Below the pieces are notes generated by a model. That model searched no databases. It saw only the letters and a list, made by a program, of their open reading frames with translations, and was not told the origin of the DNA. From assembly GCA_008501785.1 (NCBI GenBank), contig QQUD01000694.1, forward strand, positions 1 to 12,720: 12,720 nucleotides of DNA, read 5' to 3'. Below, in pieces: positions 1 to 5,733 of this stretch. The translations under genes and the position numbers were made by a program. The first letter of the stretch is position 1; the number at the start of each line of letters is the position of its first letter. The stretch is from Chloroflexota bacterium (lineage in GTDB: Bacteria > Chloroflexota > Anaerolineae > Promineifilales > Promineifilaceae).

Positions 1-45
1 CTCGGTCTGATGAAGGTTAAGAAAATAAAACAGTAATAGAGAACT

Positions 46-111
46 TGTCATTCCTGCGAAGGCAGGAATCCAAATTGAGTCGAGTAGATTCCTGCCTTCG
101 CAGGAATGACA
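46..111. repeat. REP/BIME-like long inverted repeat
   Basis: Two 25-base arms (46-70 and 87-111) are perfect reverse complements around a 16-base spacer. Each arm is itself a small hairpin: TTCCTGC and GCAGGAA around GAAG in the left arm, mirrored in the right. The motif GTCATTCCTGCGAAGGCAGG is of the type I know as a very abundant extragenic repeat in many bacteria, and a head-to-head pair is the classic BIME/REPIN arrangement. Such pairs are normally mobilised by a RAYT (Y1-type) transposase, and none is present here. It lies in a gene-free stretch. Confidence 0.8.
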
Positions 112-169
112 GGACAAAATTCGTGGTTTTTCTATTACCTGATTAATTATTTAACCTCCATAAGCCATC

Positions 170-255
170 CGGCTACGAGATGGAAGCCCTTCCAGGGCTG
201 AGATATGAGGCCCAAAGGGCCTTGCATTTCGTAGCCGTGGCGTTTACGCCTCGGC
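170..255. repeat. Structured extragenic element, three-way-junction fold
   Basis: An outer 9-bp perfect stem (170-178 with 229-237) encloses two short hairpins: AGCCCT/AGGGCT (185-190, 194-199, loop of 3) and AGGCCC/GGGCCT (208-213, 217-222, loop of 3). Immediately after it, 234-242 can pair with 247-255 around TTTA with one mismatch. That hairpin competes with the outer stem for 234-237. No reading frame covers it. It could be a non-autonomous repeat element or the DNA of a small RNA; the sequence alone does not decide. Confidence 0.5.
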
Positions 256-286
256 GAAGTATGCGTTTACCCTAGTTTGTAGAGGT

Positions 287-326
287 AGGAGGGGCGTGTA
301 AAACGGCCGTTTCTCACCAACCTCCT
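287..326. repeat. ACGGCCGT palindrome, intergenic copy 1 (extended)
   Basis: The core ACGGCCGT is at 303-310 within a perfect 12-bp palindrome (301-312). Around the same centre of symmetry, AGGAGG (287-292) matches CCTCCT (321-326), and GTG (296-298) matches CAC (315-317). About 15 of 20 positions per arm are therefore symmetric. No gene overlaps it. Confidence 0.75.
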
Positions 327-460
327 TATGAGCAAACCGCAACAAACGATTACGGTTCACTCAACAAGTGACCCAATAGTAAGGAAAGCATGTTTAGATT
401 TAGTTGTGAACTTATAAAGAGTTGATATAGATGGAATTAAAAGGAGGGTATTACAGAGGG

Positions 461-490
461 TGTGGGGGGAAACGGCCGTTTCTCCCTACA
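461..490. repeat. ACGGCCGT palindrome, intergenic copy 2 (extended)
   Basis: The core is at 472-479. The whole 30 bp is symmetric except for two positions per arm, and in RNA both mismatches would be G-U pairs on one strand. It lies about 87 bp beyond the stop of the minus-strand XRE regulator gene. It could act as a 3' stem-loop, but no T-run follows on either strand. Confidence 0.75.
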
Positions 491-576
491 CCAATGGATG
501 AATATTTTGAGGGTTTAATATCGCCTTCACCAAAGAGGTATATAGCACCGAATCTGGTGGAAGGTATTGTTAGAAC

Positions 577-1002
577 CTATATTTTTTTCCAATGTTCCGA
601 TTGCACCAACCTATCACGAACTTCACTAGATGCCATTAACCGTATAAAGCCACATTCAGCGCACACAAATGGACATATCGTTGCCGTGCCAAACATTCCT
701 TTGCCAAGTTTCGGAAGCAATTCTTCCCCGACACCACTGTATTGAAAATACTCTTTATATTGATAGATATCATCTGATTTACATAAAGGGCAGGGCTTCA
801 TGATATTTTCCTCGAAATCTAGGTCTTGAACAGGAATTTCTAACGCTGAAGCCAGTGCTTTTTTCGAATGCAGCGAAGCTGATGCCTCCTTTTCAACTCG
901 TTGTATTGTTCTGACATTTAAGCCAGATGCATTTGCTAGTTTTTCTTGAGACCAAGCTTTTTCTTTTCTCAACCTTACAACTAAATCAGCATTAATTTTC
1001 AT
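577..1002 (-). CDS. XRE-family HTH regulator with C-terminal zinc ribbon
   Basis: A 141-residue cytoplasmic DNA-binding protein. Residues 2-60 form a Cro/CI-type helix-turn-helix: LVVRLRKEKAWSQEKLANAS, then the recognition-helix sequence LNVRTIQRVEKE. Residues 71-74 (CPLC) and 114-117 (CAEC) make a CxxC...CxxC zinc-ribbon pair, and the tail ends at HWKKI. The start chosen is the ATG at 1002-1000, because the HTH alignment begins there and an AAGG lies about 12 bases upstream. An in-frame ATG at 1053 would add 17 unrelated residues and has no ribosome-binding site. The gene stands alone between repeat-rich gaps, so its targets are unknown. Its base composition is visibly more AT-rich than the genes downstream, which may mean transfer. 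The family is clear; the regulated process is not. Confidence 0.85.
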   Translation of the reverse strand: MKINADLVVRLRKEKAWSQEKLANASGLNVRTIQRVEKEASASLHSKKALASALEIPVQDLDFEENIMKPCPLCKSDDIYQYKEYFQYSGVGEELLPKLGKGMFGTATICPFVCAECGFIRLMASSEVRDRLVQSEHWKKI

Positions 1003-1128
1003 TTTGTTTTTGACCTTATATCGGAGGCATTTATATTTTCTAAAAAATACCATAAATACGATGCAAATTTTACGGTTCTCTGCTGACAGTTAGCCGACAG
1101 TCTTACGACATCTTGAAAAAGTTATGCT

Positions 1129-1138
1129 AACGGCCGTT
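1129..1138. repeat. AACGGCCGTT palindrome, intergenic copy 3
   Basis: A perfect 10-bp palindrome (core 1130-1137) in the gap between the 3' end of the racemase gene and the start of the XRE gene. The flanks are not symmetric, unlike the other intergenic copies. Confidence 0.75.
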
Positions 1139-1150
1139 TACCCCATACCC

Positions 1151-1843
1151 TCACTCCAAAGCCATCTCCACAGCCTTCTTGGCGTGAATTGCCGTCGTAT
1201 CGAACAATGGAATCGTCGTATGCTTTTGCTGCACTAGCATCACGATTTCTGTGCAGCCTTCAATAACCCCTTCAGCTCCTTCGTCCTGCAATTGCGCCAT
1301 GATCCGCAGGTACTCGTTTCGGGATGCTTCGTTGACATTCCCCAACACCAACTCATCATAAATGACGCGATGCACAATTTCCCGATCACGTTGATTTGGA
1401 ATCAACACCTGCAACCCGTGCTTTTCTGACAATCGACCCGCATAAAAATCCTGTTCCATGGTGAAATTCGTGCCGAGCAAACCTATTGTGTTGATGCCTT
1501 GCTTCTTAATCTCGTCTGCGGTGGCATCGGCAATGTGCAGCAGTGGGATGTTGATCGCGGCTTCAACTTGAGGAGCCACTTTGTGCATGGTATTTGTGCA
1601 GATGAGCAAAAAATCTGCGCCAGCCGCTTCAATTTGCTGTGCTGCTTTGCTTAAGATTTCCCCTGATGCTTCCCATTCACTTCGATGCTGTAAATCTTCG
1701 ATTTCTTGAAAATCGAGACTGACCATCGCGATTTTTGCCGAATGCAAGCCCCCCATCTTTTCTTTTACAAGCTCATTGATCCATTGATAATACAGAGCCG
1801 TACTTTCCCAACTCATGCCGCCTAATAATCCGATTGTTTTCAC
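1151..1843 (-). CDS. Aspartate/glutamate racemase family protein
   Basis: A 230-residue cytoplasmic enzyme of the PLP-independent Asp/Glu racemase family, which interconverts L- and D-amino acids by two-base chemistry. The N-terminus VKTIGLLGGMSWEST is the family signature. The two catalytic positions are visible as C82 in ICTNTMH and C197 in EGCTE. Both are cysteines, so the residue set is that of a true racemase; in E. coli YgeA, as I recall, the first is a Thr. Length is normal for the family. The start chosen is the GTG at 1843-1841, with GGAG nine bases upstream. An upstream ATG at 1876 would add 11 residues and run into the palindrome at 1874. The gene follows the DUF4386 gene on the same strand with a 123-bp gap holding two palindromes. 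Which amino acid it acts on cannot be told from sequence. Confidence 0.9.
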   Translation of the reverse strand: MKTIGLLGGMSWESTALYYQWINELVKEKMGGLHSAKIAMVSLDFQEIEDLQHRSEWEASGEILSKAAQQIEAAGADFLLICTNTMHKVAPQVEAAINIPLLHIADATADEIKKQGINTIGLLGTNFTMEQDFYAGRLSEKHGLQVLIPNQRDREIVHRVIYDELVLGNVNEASRNEYLRIMAQLQDEGAEGVIEGCTEIVMLVQQKHTTIPLFDTTAIHAKKAVEMALE

Positions 1844-1873
1844 TGCGCAGTGCTCCTTCAATTTTTGATTTTT

Positions 1874-1899
1874 CAACAGGAAACGGCCGTTTCCTGTTG
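1874..1899. repeat. Perfect 26-bp palindrome with ACGGCCGT core (copy 4)
   Basis: All 13 positions of each arm are complementary: CAACAGGAAACGG and its exact reverse complement, with the core at 1883-1890. It lies about 18 bases upstream of the racemase ribosome-binding site on the minus strand. It could be an operator or a leader stem-loop. This is the most perfect copy in the window. Confidence 0.85.
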
Positions 1900-1917
1900 T
1901 CTGGTTTGAAAAGACGA

Positions 1918-1940
1918 AGGGGAAAACGGCCGTTTCCCCT
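1918..1940 (-). terminator. Palindrome copy 5, possible stem-loop terminator after DUF4386 gene
   Basis: AGGGGAAA-ACGGCCGT-TTCCCCT is symmetric except for one extra A in the left arm (core 1926-1933). On the minus strand it lies 27 bases after the stop of the DUF4386 gene and is followed by a pyrimidine-rich TTCGTCTTTT. It could therefore end that transcript. The T-run is imperfect, so the terminator role is only possible, but the palindrome itself is certain. Confidence 0.45.
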
Positions 1941-1966
1941 CTCTCTTCTTTATCCCAACTCTAATT

Positions 1967-2668
1967 CTAACCAATCGCAACTCGCGTTGGCTGCTGCTTC
2001 CTTACACCCATCACCAACAACCACAAGCCAAGCCCAAATTCAGCAATAAATCCAAGTGGATAGCTGACATAGATAATAGCCTCAAAGCTCGGGAACAGGA
2101 AGAATTGGAGAAAAGTCATTAACCAAAATACACAATGGGTCATCAACACAATGCCCAACACTTTGGGAAGAAAACCTGATTTGTAAACCAAATAACCAAG
2201 TGGAAACAGCCATGCCCCATAAAATATTTGGGCAGCCATGAACCCGTTGTGGTAAACATGCAAAAACAACATGGCCAGCGCCTGTCGTTGCTCAATCTGG
2301 AACACGTCTAAATATTCACCACCATTCAAAATCATCTGGCTGCCAATTAGAAAAAGATCGCTAAAACATTGGACAGCAACCCCACCCAGGTTTAATAACA
2401 AAAACAGCAAAGCCAGGTTTTTATTAACCGGTTTCAAATACGCATATAAAGCCCAGGCCGCCAAAAGAAATAACACAGCCGCGACTAGATCGCCTATAAA
2501 ACCAATCCGAAACTGCCACGCAGAAGCCATGATGTTTTGGGCTGTTGCCGCTGCATCTTCGTAAACGATGATGTTCGAACGACCAATCACATCCGCGAGG
2601 ACGTGTACGACAATATAAATTAAATACAGGAAACCTGCCATTCTTGCGGATTTTTTGCTTGCATTCAT
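1967..2668 (-). CDS. DUF4386 family integral membrane protein
   Basis: A 233-residue polytopic membrane protein with about six hydrophobic segments (roughly residues 9-27, 54-77, 86-110, 130-157, 167-192, 198-223). The N-terminal KKSARMAGFLYLIYIVVHV, the AATAQNIMAS stretch before the second segment, LYAYLKPVNKNLALL, and YLVYKSGFLPKVLGIVLM are the hallmarks of DUF4386. The family has no established function. A strong AGGAGG lies eight bases before the ATG at 2668. The next gene on the strand is the racemase, 123 bp further, with two palindromes between. Nothing in the neighbourhood suggests a role. Confidence 0.88.
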   Translation of the reverse strand: MNASKKSARMAGFLYLIYIVVHVLADVIGRSNIIVYEDAAATAQNIMASAWQFRIGFIGDLVAAVLFLLAAWALYAYLKPVNKNLALLFLLLNLGGVAVQCFSDLFLIGSQMILNGGEYLDVFQIEQRQALAMLFLHVYHNGFMAAQIFYGAWLFPLGYLVYKSGFLPKVLGIVLMTHCVFWLMTFLQFFLFPSFEAIIYVSYPLGFIAEFGLGLWLLVMGVRKQQPTRVAIG

Positions 2669-2818
2669 TGGGGATCCTCCTGATTTTATGAAAGCAATTG
2701 AACGATTAAATTCTGGTTAATCTACGATTTTGCATACATAAGGTTGCAGAAATGCGCTTAATCGCCGCCTTCTTGATCGTAGGGTGCTTTGGAGAAACGG
2801 CCGTTACTACCCATCAAT
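2669..2818. other. Gene gap with palindrome copy 6
   Basis: This gap separates the start of the DUF4386 gene from the terminator of the redox cluster. It should hold the DUF4386 promoter, but I see no convincing -35/-10 pair. AACGGCCGTT lies at 2796-2805 (core 2797-2804), only 15 bases beyond the T-run of the neighbouring terminator. Confidence 0.5.
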
Positions 2819-2860
2819 CAAAAAAGCCTGATACACGTATCTTAGTGAACCAGGCTCTTT
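2819..2860 (-). terminator. Intrinsic terminator of the redox cluster
   Basis: On the minus strand AGCCTG (2856-2851) pairs with CAGGCT (2830-2825) around a 20-base loop. The loop itself contains the partly palindromic ATACGTGTAT. Six T follow at once (2825-2820). It lies 28-30 bases after the last stop of the broken gene and is the natural end of the minus-strand transcript coming from the ferredoxin gene. Confidence 0.65.
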
Positions 2861-2870
2861 GTTGTTCATG

Positions 2871-3170
2871 TTATAACCAAGTGGATTTTATGGAGCCGCA
2901 ACCGTCATGCGACACAAAATTGTGTTGTTGGTTTCCAAATCTGGCCCCCAAATCAACAAAGTCACAAGGAGCCGTGCCAGCCACCGGATTTGACTCATCT
3001 TCACAAGATTTATCCAAAGGCGCTTCATGAATGACTGTGCAAGCCCAATCCGCATTGGAAACCGCAACTACATCACCTGTACTCATGTCGGTTAGCTGCA
3101 AAATAAAGCCACCATCCCCCATTTGCTGATTCCGTTCACCGATGTATTCCAGACCTGTATCGTTTTTCAT
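2871..3170 (-). pseudogene. Broken extracellular-domain gene, internal deletion plus frameshift
   Basis: The open frame (99 codons) begins with ATG directly after the ferredoxin stop (TAGATG). It reads GDGGFILQLTDMSTGDVVAV...DWACTVIHEAPLDKSC...NPVAGTAPCDF, then turns into unlikely sequence and stops at 2871. In the neighbouring frame the same DNA reads IWGPDLETNNTILCRMTVAA and stops at 2888. From memory, both halves belong to one family of secreted bacterial proteins, in which a W..P.FDD.....A-type segment of some 40 residues separates them. That segment is missing here, and the fusion is out of frame. The expected N-terminal part is missing too. I infer a decayed remnant; a short coupled peptide made from the open frame cannot be excluded. 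Confidence 0.6.
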
Positions 3171-3392
3171 CTATCCCCAGGCAGTGAGGATAGGCATATA
3201 CTTTTCTTCTGTGACGGTAATTGCATCCACCGGGCAGAAGTTGACGCACATATTGCATATTTGGCACTCTTCTGGATACATAATCACAGCGTGTTCAGTT
3301 TCTTTATTCATCCGAATCACGTCCGTCGGACAGGTATCCACACAAGTTTCGCAGCCAATGCAAGTGCGGGGATCAATTAATGAGATAGCCAT
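3171..3392 (-). CDS. 2x[4Fe-4S] ferredoxin, AprB-like
   Basis: A 73-residue dicluster ferredoxin. The two cluster motifs are complete: CIGCETCVDTCP (residues 11-22) and CQICNMCVNFCP (residues 43-54). The end KYMPILTAWG is typical of the small ferredoxin partner of adenylylsulfate-reductase-like and fumarate-reductase-like flavoproteins. AAGGAG lies nine bases before the ATG at 3392. It follows the FAD protein gene after a 71-bp gap holding a strong hairpin (3409-3452). It has no signal peptide although its likely partner carries a Tat signal. Either it is carried across the membrane with the partner or it stays in the cytoplasm and passes electrons to the membrane subunit. The cofactor call is firm; the partner is inferred from position. 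Confidence 0.92.
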   Translation of the reverse strand: MAISLIDPRTCIGCETCVDTCPTDVIRMNKETEHAVIMYPEECQICNMCVNFCPVDAITVTEEKYMPILTAWG

Positions 3393-3408
3393 TTTATTTA
3401 CTCCTTAA

Positions 3409-3452
3409 AGCTAGTCAGCTAATCAGCTTCTTTGCTGACTAGCTGACTAGCT
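3409..3452 (-). repeat. Intercistronic hairpin before the ferredoxin ribosome-binding site
   Basis: Arms of 19 bases (3409-3427 and 3434-3452) pair with one mismatch around a six-base loop. Each arm is built from repeats of AGCTAGTC/GACTAGCT. It lies between the FAD gene stop (3464) and the ferredoxin ribosome-binding site (about 3401-3406), with no T-run. This placement suits an RNA processing or stabilising element that sets the ratio of the two products. It could also partly hide the ferredoxin ribosome-binding site. Confidence 0.65.
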
Positions 3453-3463
3453 GAAATGCTTTC

Positions 3464-5287
3464 CTACGCAAGACCCAAATATTCTAGTTCACCAGGAAAA
3501 CGATTGAGGTACCGTTCTTCGTATGGCACACTCATATCGGGCTTCCATTCGTCGGGAATTGCTTCTTTGGTCACACTCATCTGGCCGTTTTCATCCATTT
3601 GCAGCAAGACCCAGGCCAGCCACGCATCATCATCACGGGCAGGGTAATCTTCCCGGTAATGTGTTCCGCGACTTTCGGTGCGGAATAAGGATGCACGCAA
3701 TTTCATCTCGGCATTCAAGAGCATGTTTTCTGTTTCATGCGCCAGACGCAATTCATGTGCATCCTTGGCCGTGAGCCGAGGCACCATGGTTTCGCGCAAA
3801 AAGGTGATTGTCGATAAAGCGGCTTCCAGCCGGTCCTGCTGCTTCACAAAAAGCACAAAGTAAGGGAACATCGCGTTTTGCATGACCTGTGTTACCCAGG
3901 CTGGAGAAAATCCACTTTCGCGTTCGCGGGGTGCAAACATTGCCGTTTGTACGCTGGCGATCTTGTCATCTGAAAGTGTGGGGGCAGCCATTTGCTGGGC
4001 GTATTCGGCCGCACTCTGACCAGCCGTGACCCCTTGCGTGGCCGAAGCGGTCAGCGAAAAGCCAAGCCCGACATAGCTGGAGCCACACAGCATAGAAGCC
4101 AGTCCATCTCCCGCAGCAAACAAACCGGGCACATTACATGCCCCTTGCATCGTGGTTGGCCAGATGCCCTCTGCTTTGTGAATGCCCAAACCGGTTGCCG
4201 CACCCAGCACTTGTTCCCCGCTGCTTTGGCCGGGTCGGGATGGCGCTTCACCATCCCCTTCTTCACCTGGCGGTGGTCCAGATGGGCGATCGCCTTCTGG
4301 CATGTCACCTTCCGGTGGGCCACCTGCTTCTGGGCCGCCACCAGTCATAGCCAAGGAGGTATCACCTGTGTGAATGGCAAACGCACTGTCGAGGGTCATT
4401 CCGCTTGTGAAGACACTATCGGTTTTGCCAATACCTGAATCCCACATGCCGGACCACTGGTTCCAGCAGGAGGCCGGGGTTTCAGCCGATGTCCAGTGAA
4501 AATCGATCCACTCTTTGCCGGTGATGATTGCGCCTGCGCGATAGGCCATGGCGTCACCATCAGAGGTGAGGGATTGGATAGGGAATCCAGGTGCTTTGAA
4601 TGAACCTGCGCCCGCGCACATGATGGTGGCTTTTGCCAGCACAACGACGGCTTCTTCGCTGTCTATGGAGAAACCCATTGCACCGATGACGCGGCCATTG
4701 CCGTCGCCGTTTCCATCCTCTTCCTTTAACAAAGTCGTCAACATCGTGCGTTCAATCAGTTCTACGCCGCTATCCACCAGCTTGTCCCGCAGCACCAGAC
4801 TGGGATGCCGTACATCCTCATCCAGCAAACCCCAGGCGTTAATATCATCCCAGCGGTCTTGAGATGCATCCAGCATTTGGTCCAGCCAGTCAAGGTTGTT
4901 GACGTATTCGCTGCTTGAGCGCACGCCAGAAATCCATTCGTCCCGGTCATGCCCTAGTGCTTCATCAAAGACAGAAAATGTGTTTGCCCAAGGGGTTGCC
5001 CCAGAACGTCCGACGGTGCCTTTGTCTACTAGCGTCACGTTCAGCCCCATTTCTTTAGCTGAAACGGCCGCAAATGCGCCAGCCATTCCACCGCCAATCA
5101 CCAATATATCTGTGTTGACTTGATTTTGTGCTGTTGCGCTCATGGATGTGACCCCTGGATTCGCCGCATAGCCAGACCCGGACAGGAAACTTGGCATCGC
5201 AAAGGCTGCTGCTGTCACCCCTGTCATCCTGAGAAAATCGCGGCGGGTAAGCCCTGTGCTTAATGTTGATTTGAGATTTGTGTTCAT
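3464..5287 (-). CDS. Tat-exported FAD-binding reductase-like protein (FAD_binding_2)
   Basis: A 607-residue flavoprotein related to the fumarate/succinate/adenylylsulfate reductase flavoprotein group. Residues 14-23 (TRRDFLRMTG) are a twin-arginine motif, followed by a hydrophobic Ala-rich stretch, so it should be exported folded with its cofactor. The FAD Rossmann fold is seen at residues 60-88 (ILVIGGGMAGA, then VTLVDKG), with GRSGAT at 93-98. The C-terminal FAD site is at 385-413 (NVPGLFAAGDG...GLGFSLTAS). Residues about 316-358 are a Gly/Pro/Glu-rich low-complexity insert inside the catalytic half, unusual for this family. GGAG lies eight bases before the ATG. The gene starts 12 bases after the DUF4405 gene ends and is followed by the ferredoxin gene, so it probably forms a membrane-bound electron-transfer complex. 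The substrate is not readable. Confidence 0.87.
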   Translation of the reverse strand: MNTNLKSTLSTGLTRRDFLRMTGVTAAAFAMPSFLSGSGYAANPGVTSMSATAQNQVNTDILVIGGGMAGAFAAVSAKEMGLNVTLVDKGTVGRSGATPWANTFSVFDEALGHDRDEWISGVRSSSEYVNNLDWLDQMLDASQDRWDDINAWGLLDEDVRHPSLVLRDKLVDSGVELIERTMLTTLLKEEDGNGDGNGRVIGAMGFSIDSEEAVVVLAKATIMCAGAGSFKAPGFPIQSLTSDGDAMAYRAGAIITGKEWIDFHWTSAETPASCWNQWSGMWDSGIGKTDSVFTSGMTLDSAFAIHTGDTSLAMTGGGPEAGGPPEGDMPEGDRPSGPPPGEEGDGEAPSRPGQSSGEQVLGAATGLGIHKAEGIWPTTMQGACNVPGLFAAGDGLASMLCGSSYVGLGFSLTASATQGVTAGQSAAEYAQQMAAPTLSDDKIASVQTAMFAPRERESGFSPAWVTQVMQNAMFPYFVLFVKQQDRLEAALSTITFLRETMVPRLTAKDAHELRLAHETENMLLNAEMKLRASLFRTESRGTHYREDYPARDDDAWLAWVLLQMDENGQMSVTKEAIPDEWKPDMSVPYEERYLNRFPGELEYLGLA

Positions 5288-5299
5288 TCGATTTCTCCG

Positions 5300-5623
5300 T
5301 TACGAAACCACATTGGTTTGGGGTGCTTCAGTTTGCTTGCGATTTGGCGGCTTGAACCCAGGCAGCACCTTTTTGGTCATGGTGACAATCCATTTCCAGT
5401 GCAGCAGTTGGTGGACAACCACGCCGATCAGCATGGCGATACCCGCCCACTTGTGCAGAAACTGCCATACACCGAAGTCTACGCCGAGAACAGTTGGCGT
5501 TGTGCTAACTGAAAAATTAATCCAACCTGTTGGAATCAGAAAGACGAGCGCACTAATTGCTGTGAATAGAAATGCAGTACCAATGATGGTATCTACGTAA
5601 TAGTTTTGTTTTACTTTGTTCAT
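5300..5623 (-). CDS. DUF4405 cytochrome b-like membrane subunit
   Basis: A 107-residue protein with two hydrophobic helices (about residues 11-30 and 52-76). The second carries histidines at H57 (FLHKWAG), H71 and H75 (VVVHQLLHWKW). This is the pattern of DUF4405 proteins, which resemble the haem-binding helices of formate dehydrogenase gamma and flavocytochrome b subunits. It would anchor the exported flavoprotein and carry electrons across the membrane by haem b. AAGG lies about eight bases before the ATG at 5623. The stop is 12 bases before the FAD gene start, so the two are surely cotranscribed. With only two helices, a dimer or other partner may be needed to complete a haem site. The haem role is inferred from the family. 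Confidence 0.78.
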   Translation of the reverse strand: MNKVKQNYYVDTIIGTAFLFTAISALVFLIPTGWINFSVSTTPTVLGVDFGVWQFLHKWAGIAMLIGVVVHQLLHWKWIVTMTKKVLPGFKPPNRKQTEAPQTNVVS

Positions 5624-5681
5624 TTGATTACCTTGATATGAAAATCATTTTGTTTTTTGAATATTTCGCTGATTAGGTTTC

Positions 5682-5714
5682 AGATTGGACCAATCTTGAA
5701 AATTGGCCCAATCT
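5682..5714. repeat. Two adjacent ATTGG/CCAAT inverted repeats
   Basis: AGATTGG-A-CCAATCT (5682-5696) and ATTGG-C-CCAAT (5702-5712) lie side by side. The outer arms 5682-5688 and 5708-5714 are also complementary. They sit in the 110-bp gap between the DUF1566 gene (stop at 5734) and the DUF4405 gene. They could be a paired operator for an internal promoter or a 3' stem-loop of the DUF1566 message. No T-run follows. Confidence 0.5.
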
Positions 5715-5733
5715 CTATGACAATTTGTTGTAA

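Noticed and set aside
1..576. Possible tRNA or known structured RNA in the gene-free start
   Set aside because: No cloverleaf with anticodon and T-loop signatures. The structures seen are repeat-like and are reported as such.
431..745. Plus-strand open frame of 104 codons
   Set aside because: Most of it runs antisense to the XRE regulator, which has clear domain evidence. No ribosome-binding site.
4051..4341. Open frames in the Gly/Pro-rich part of the FAD gene on both strands
   Set aside because: High GC content there removes stop codons in other frames. The FAD protein is continuous through the region.
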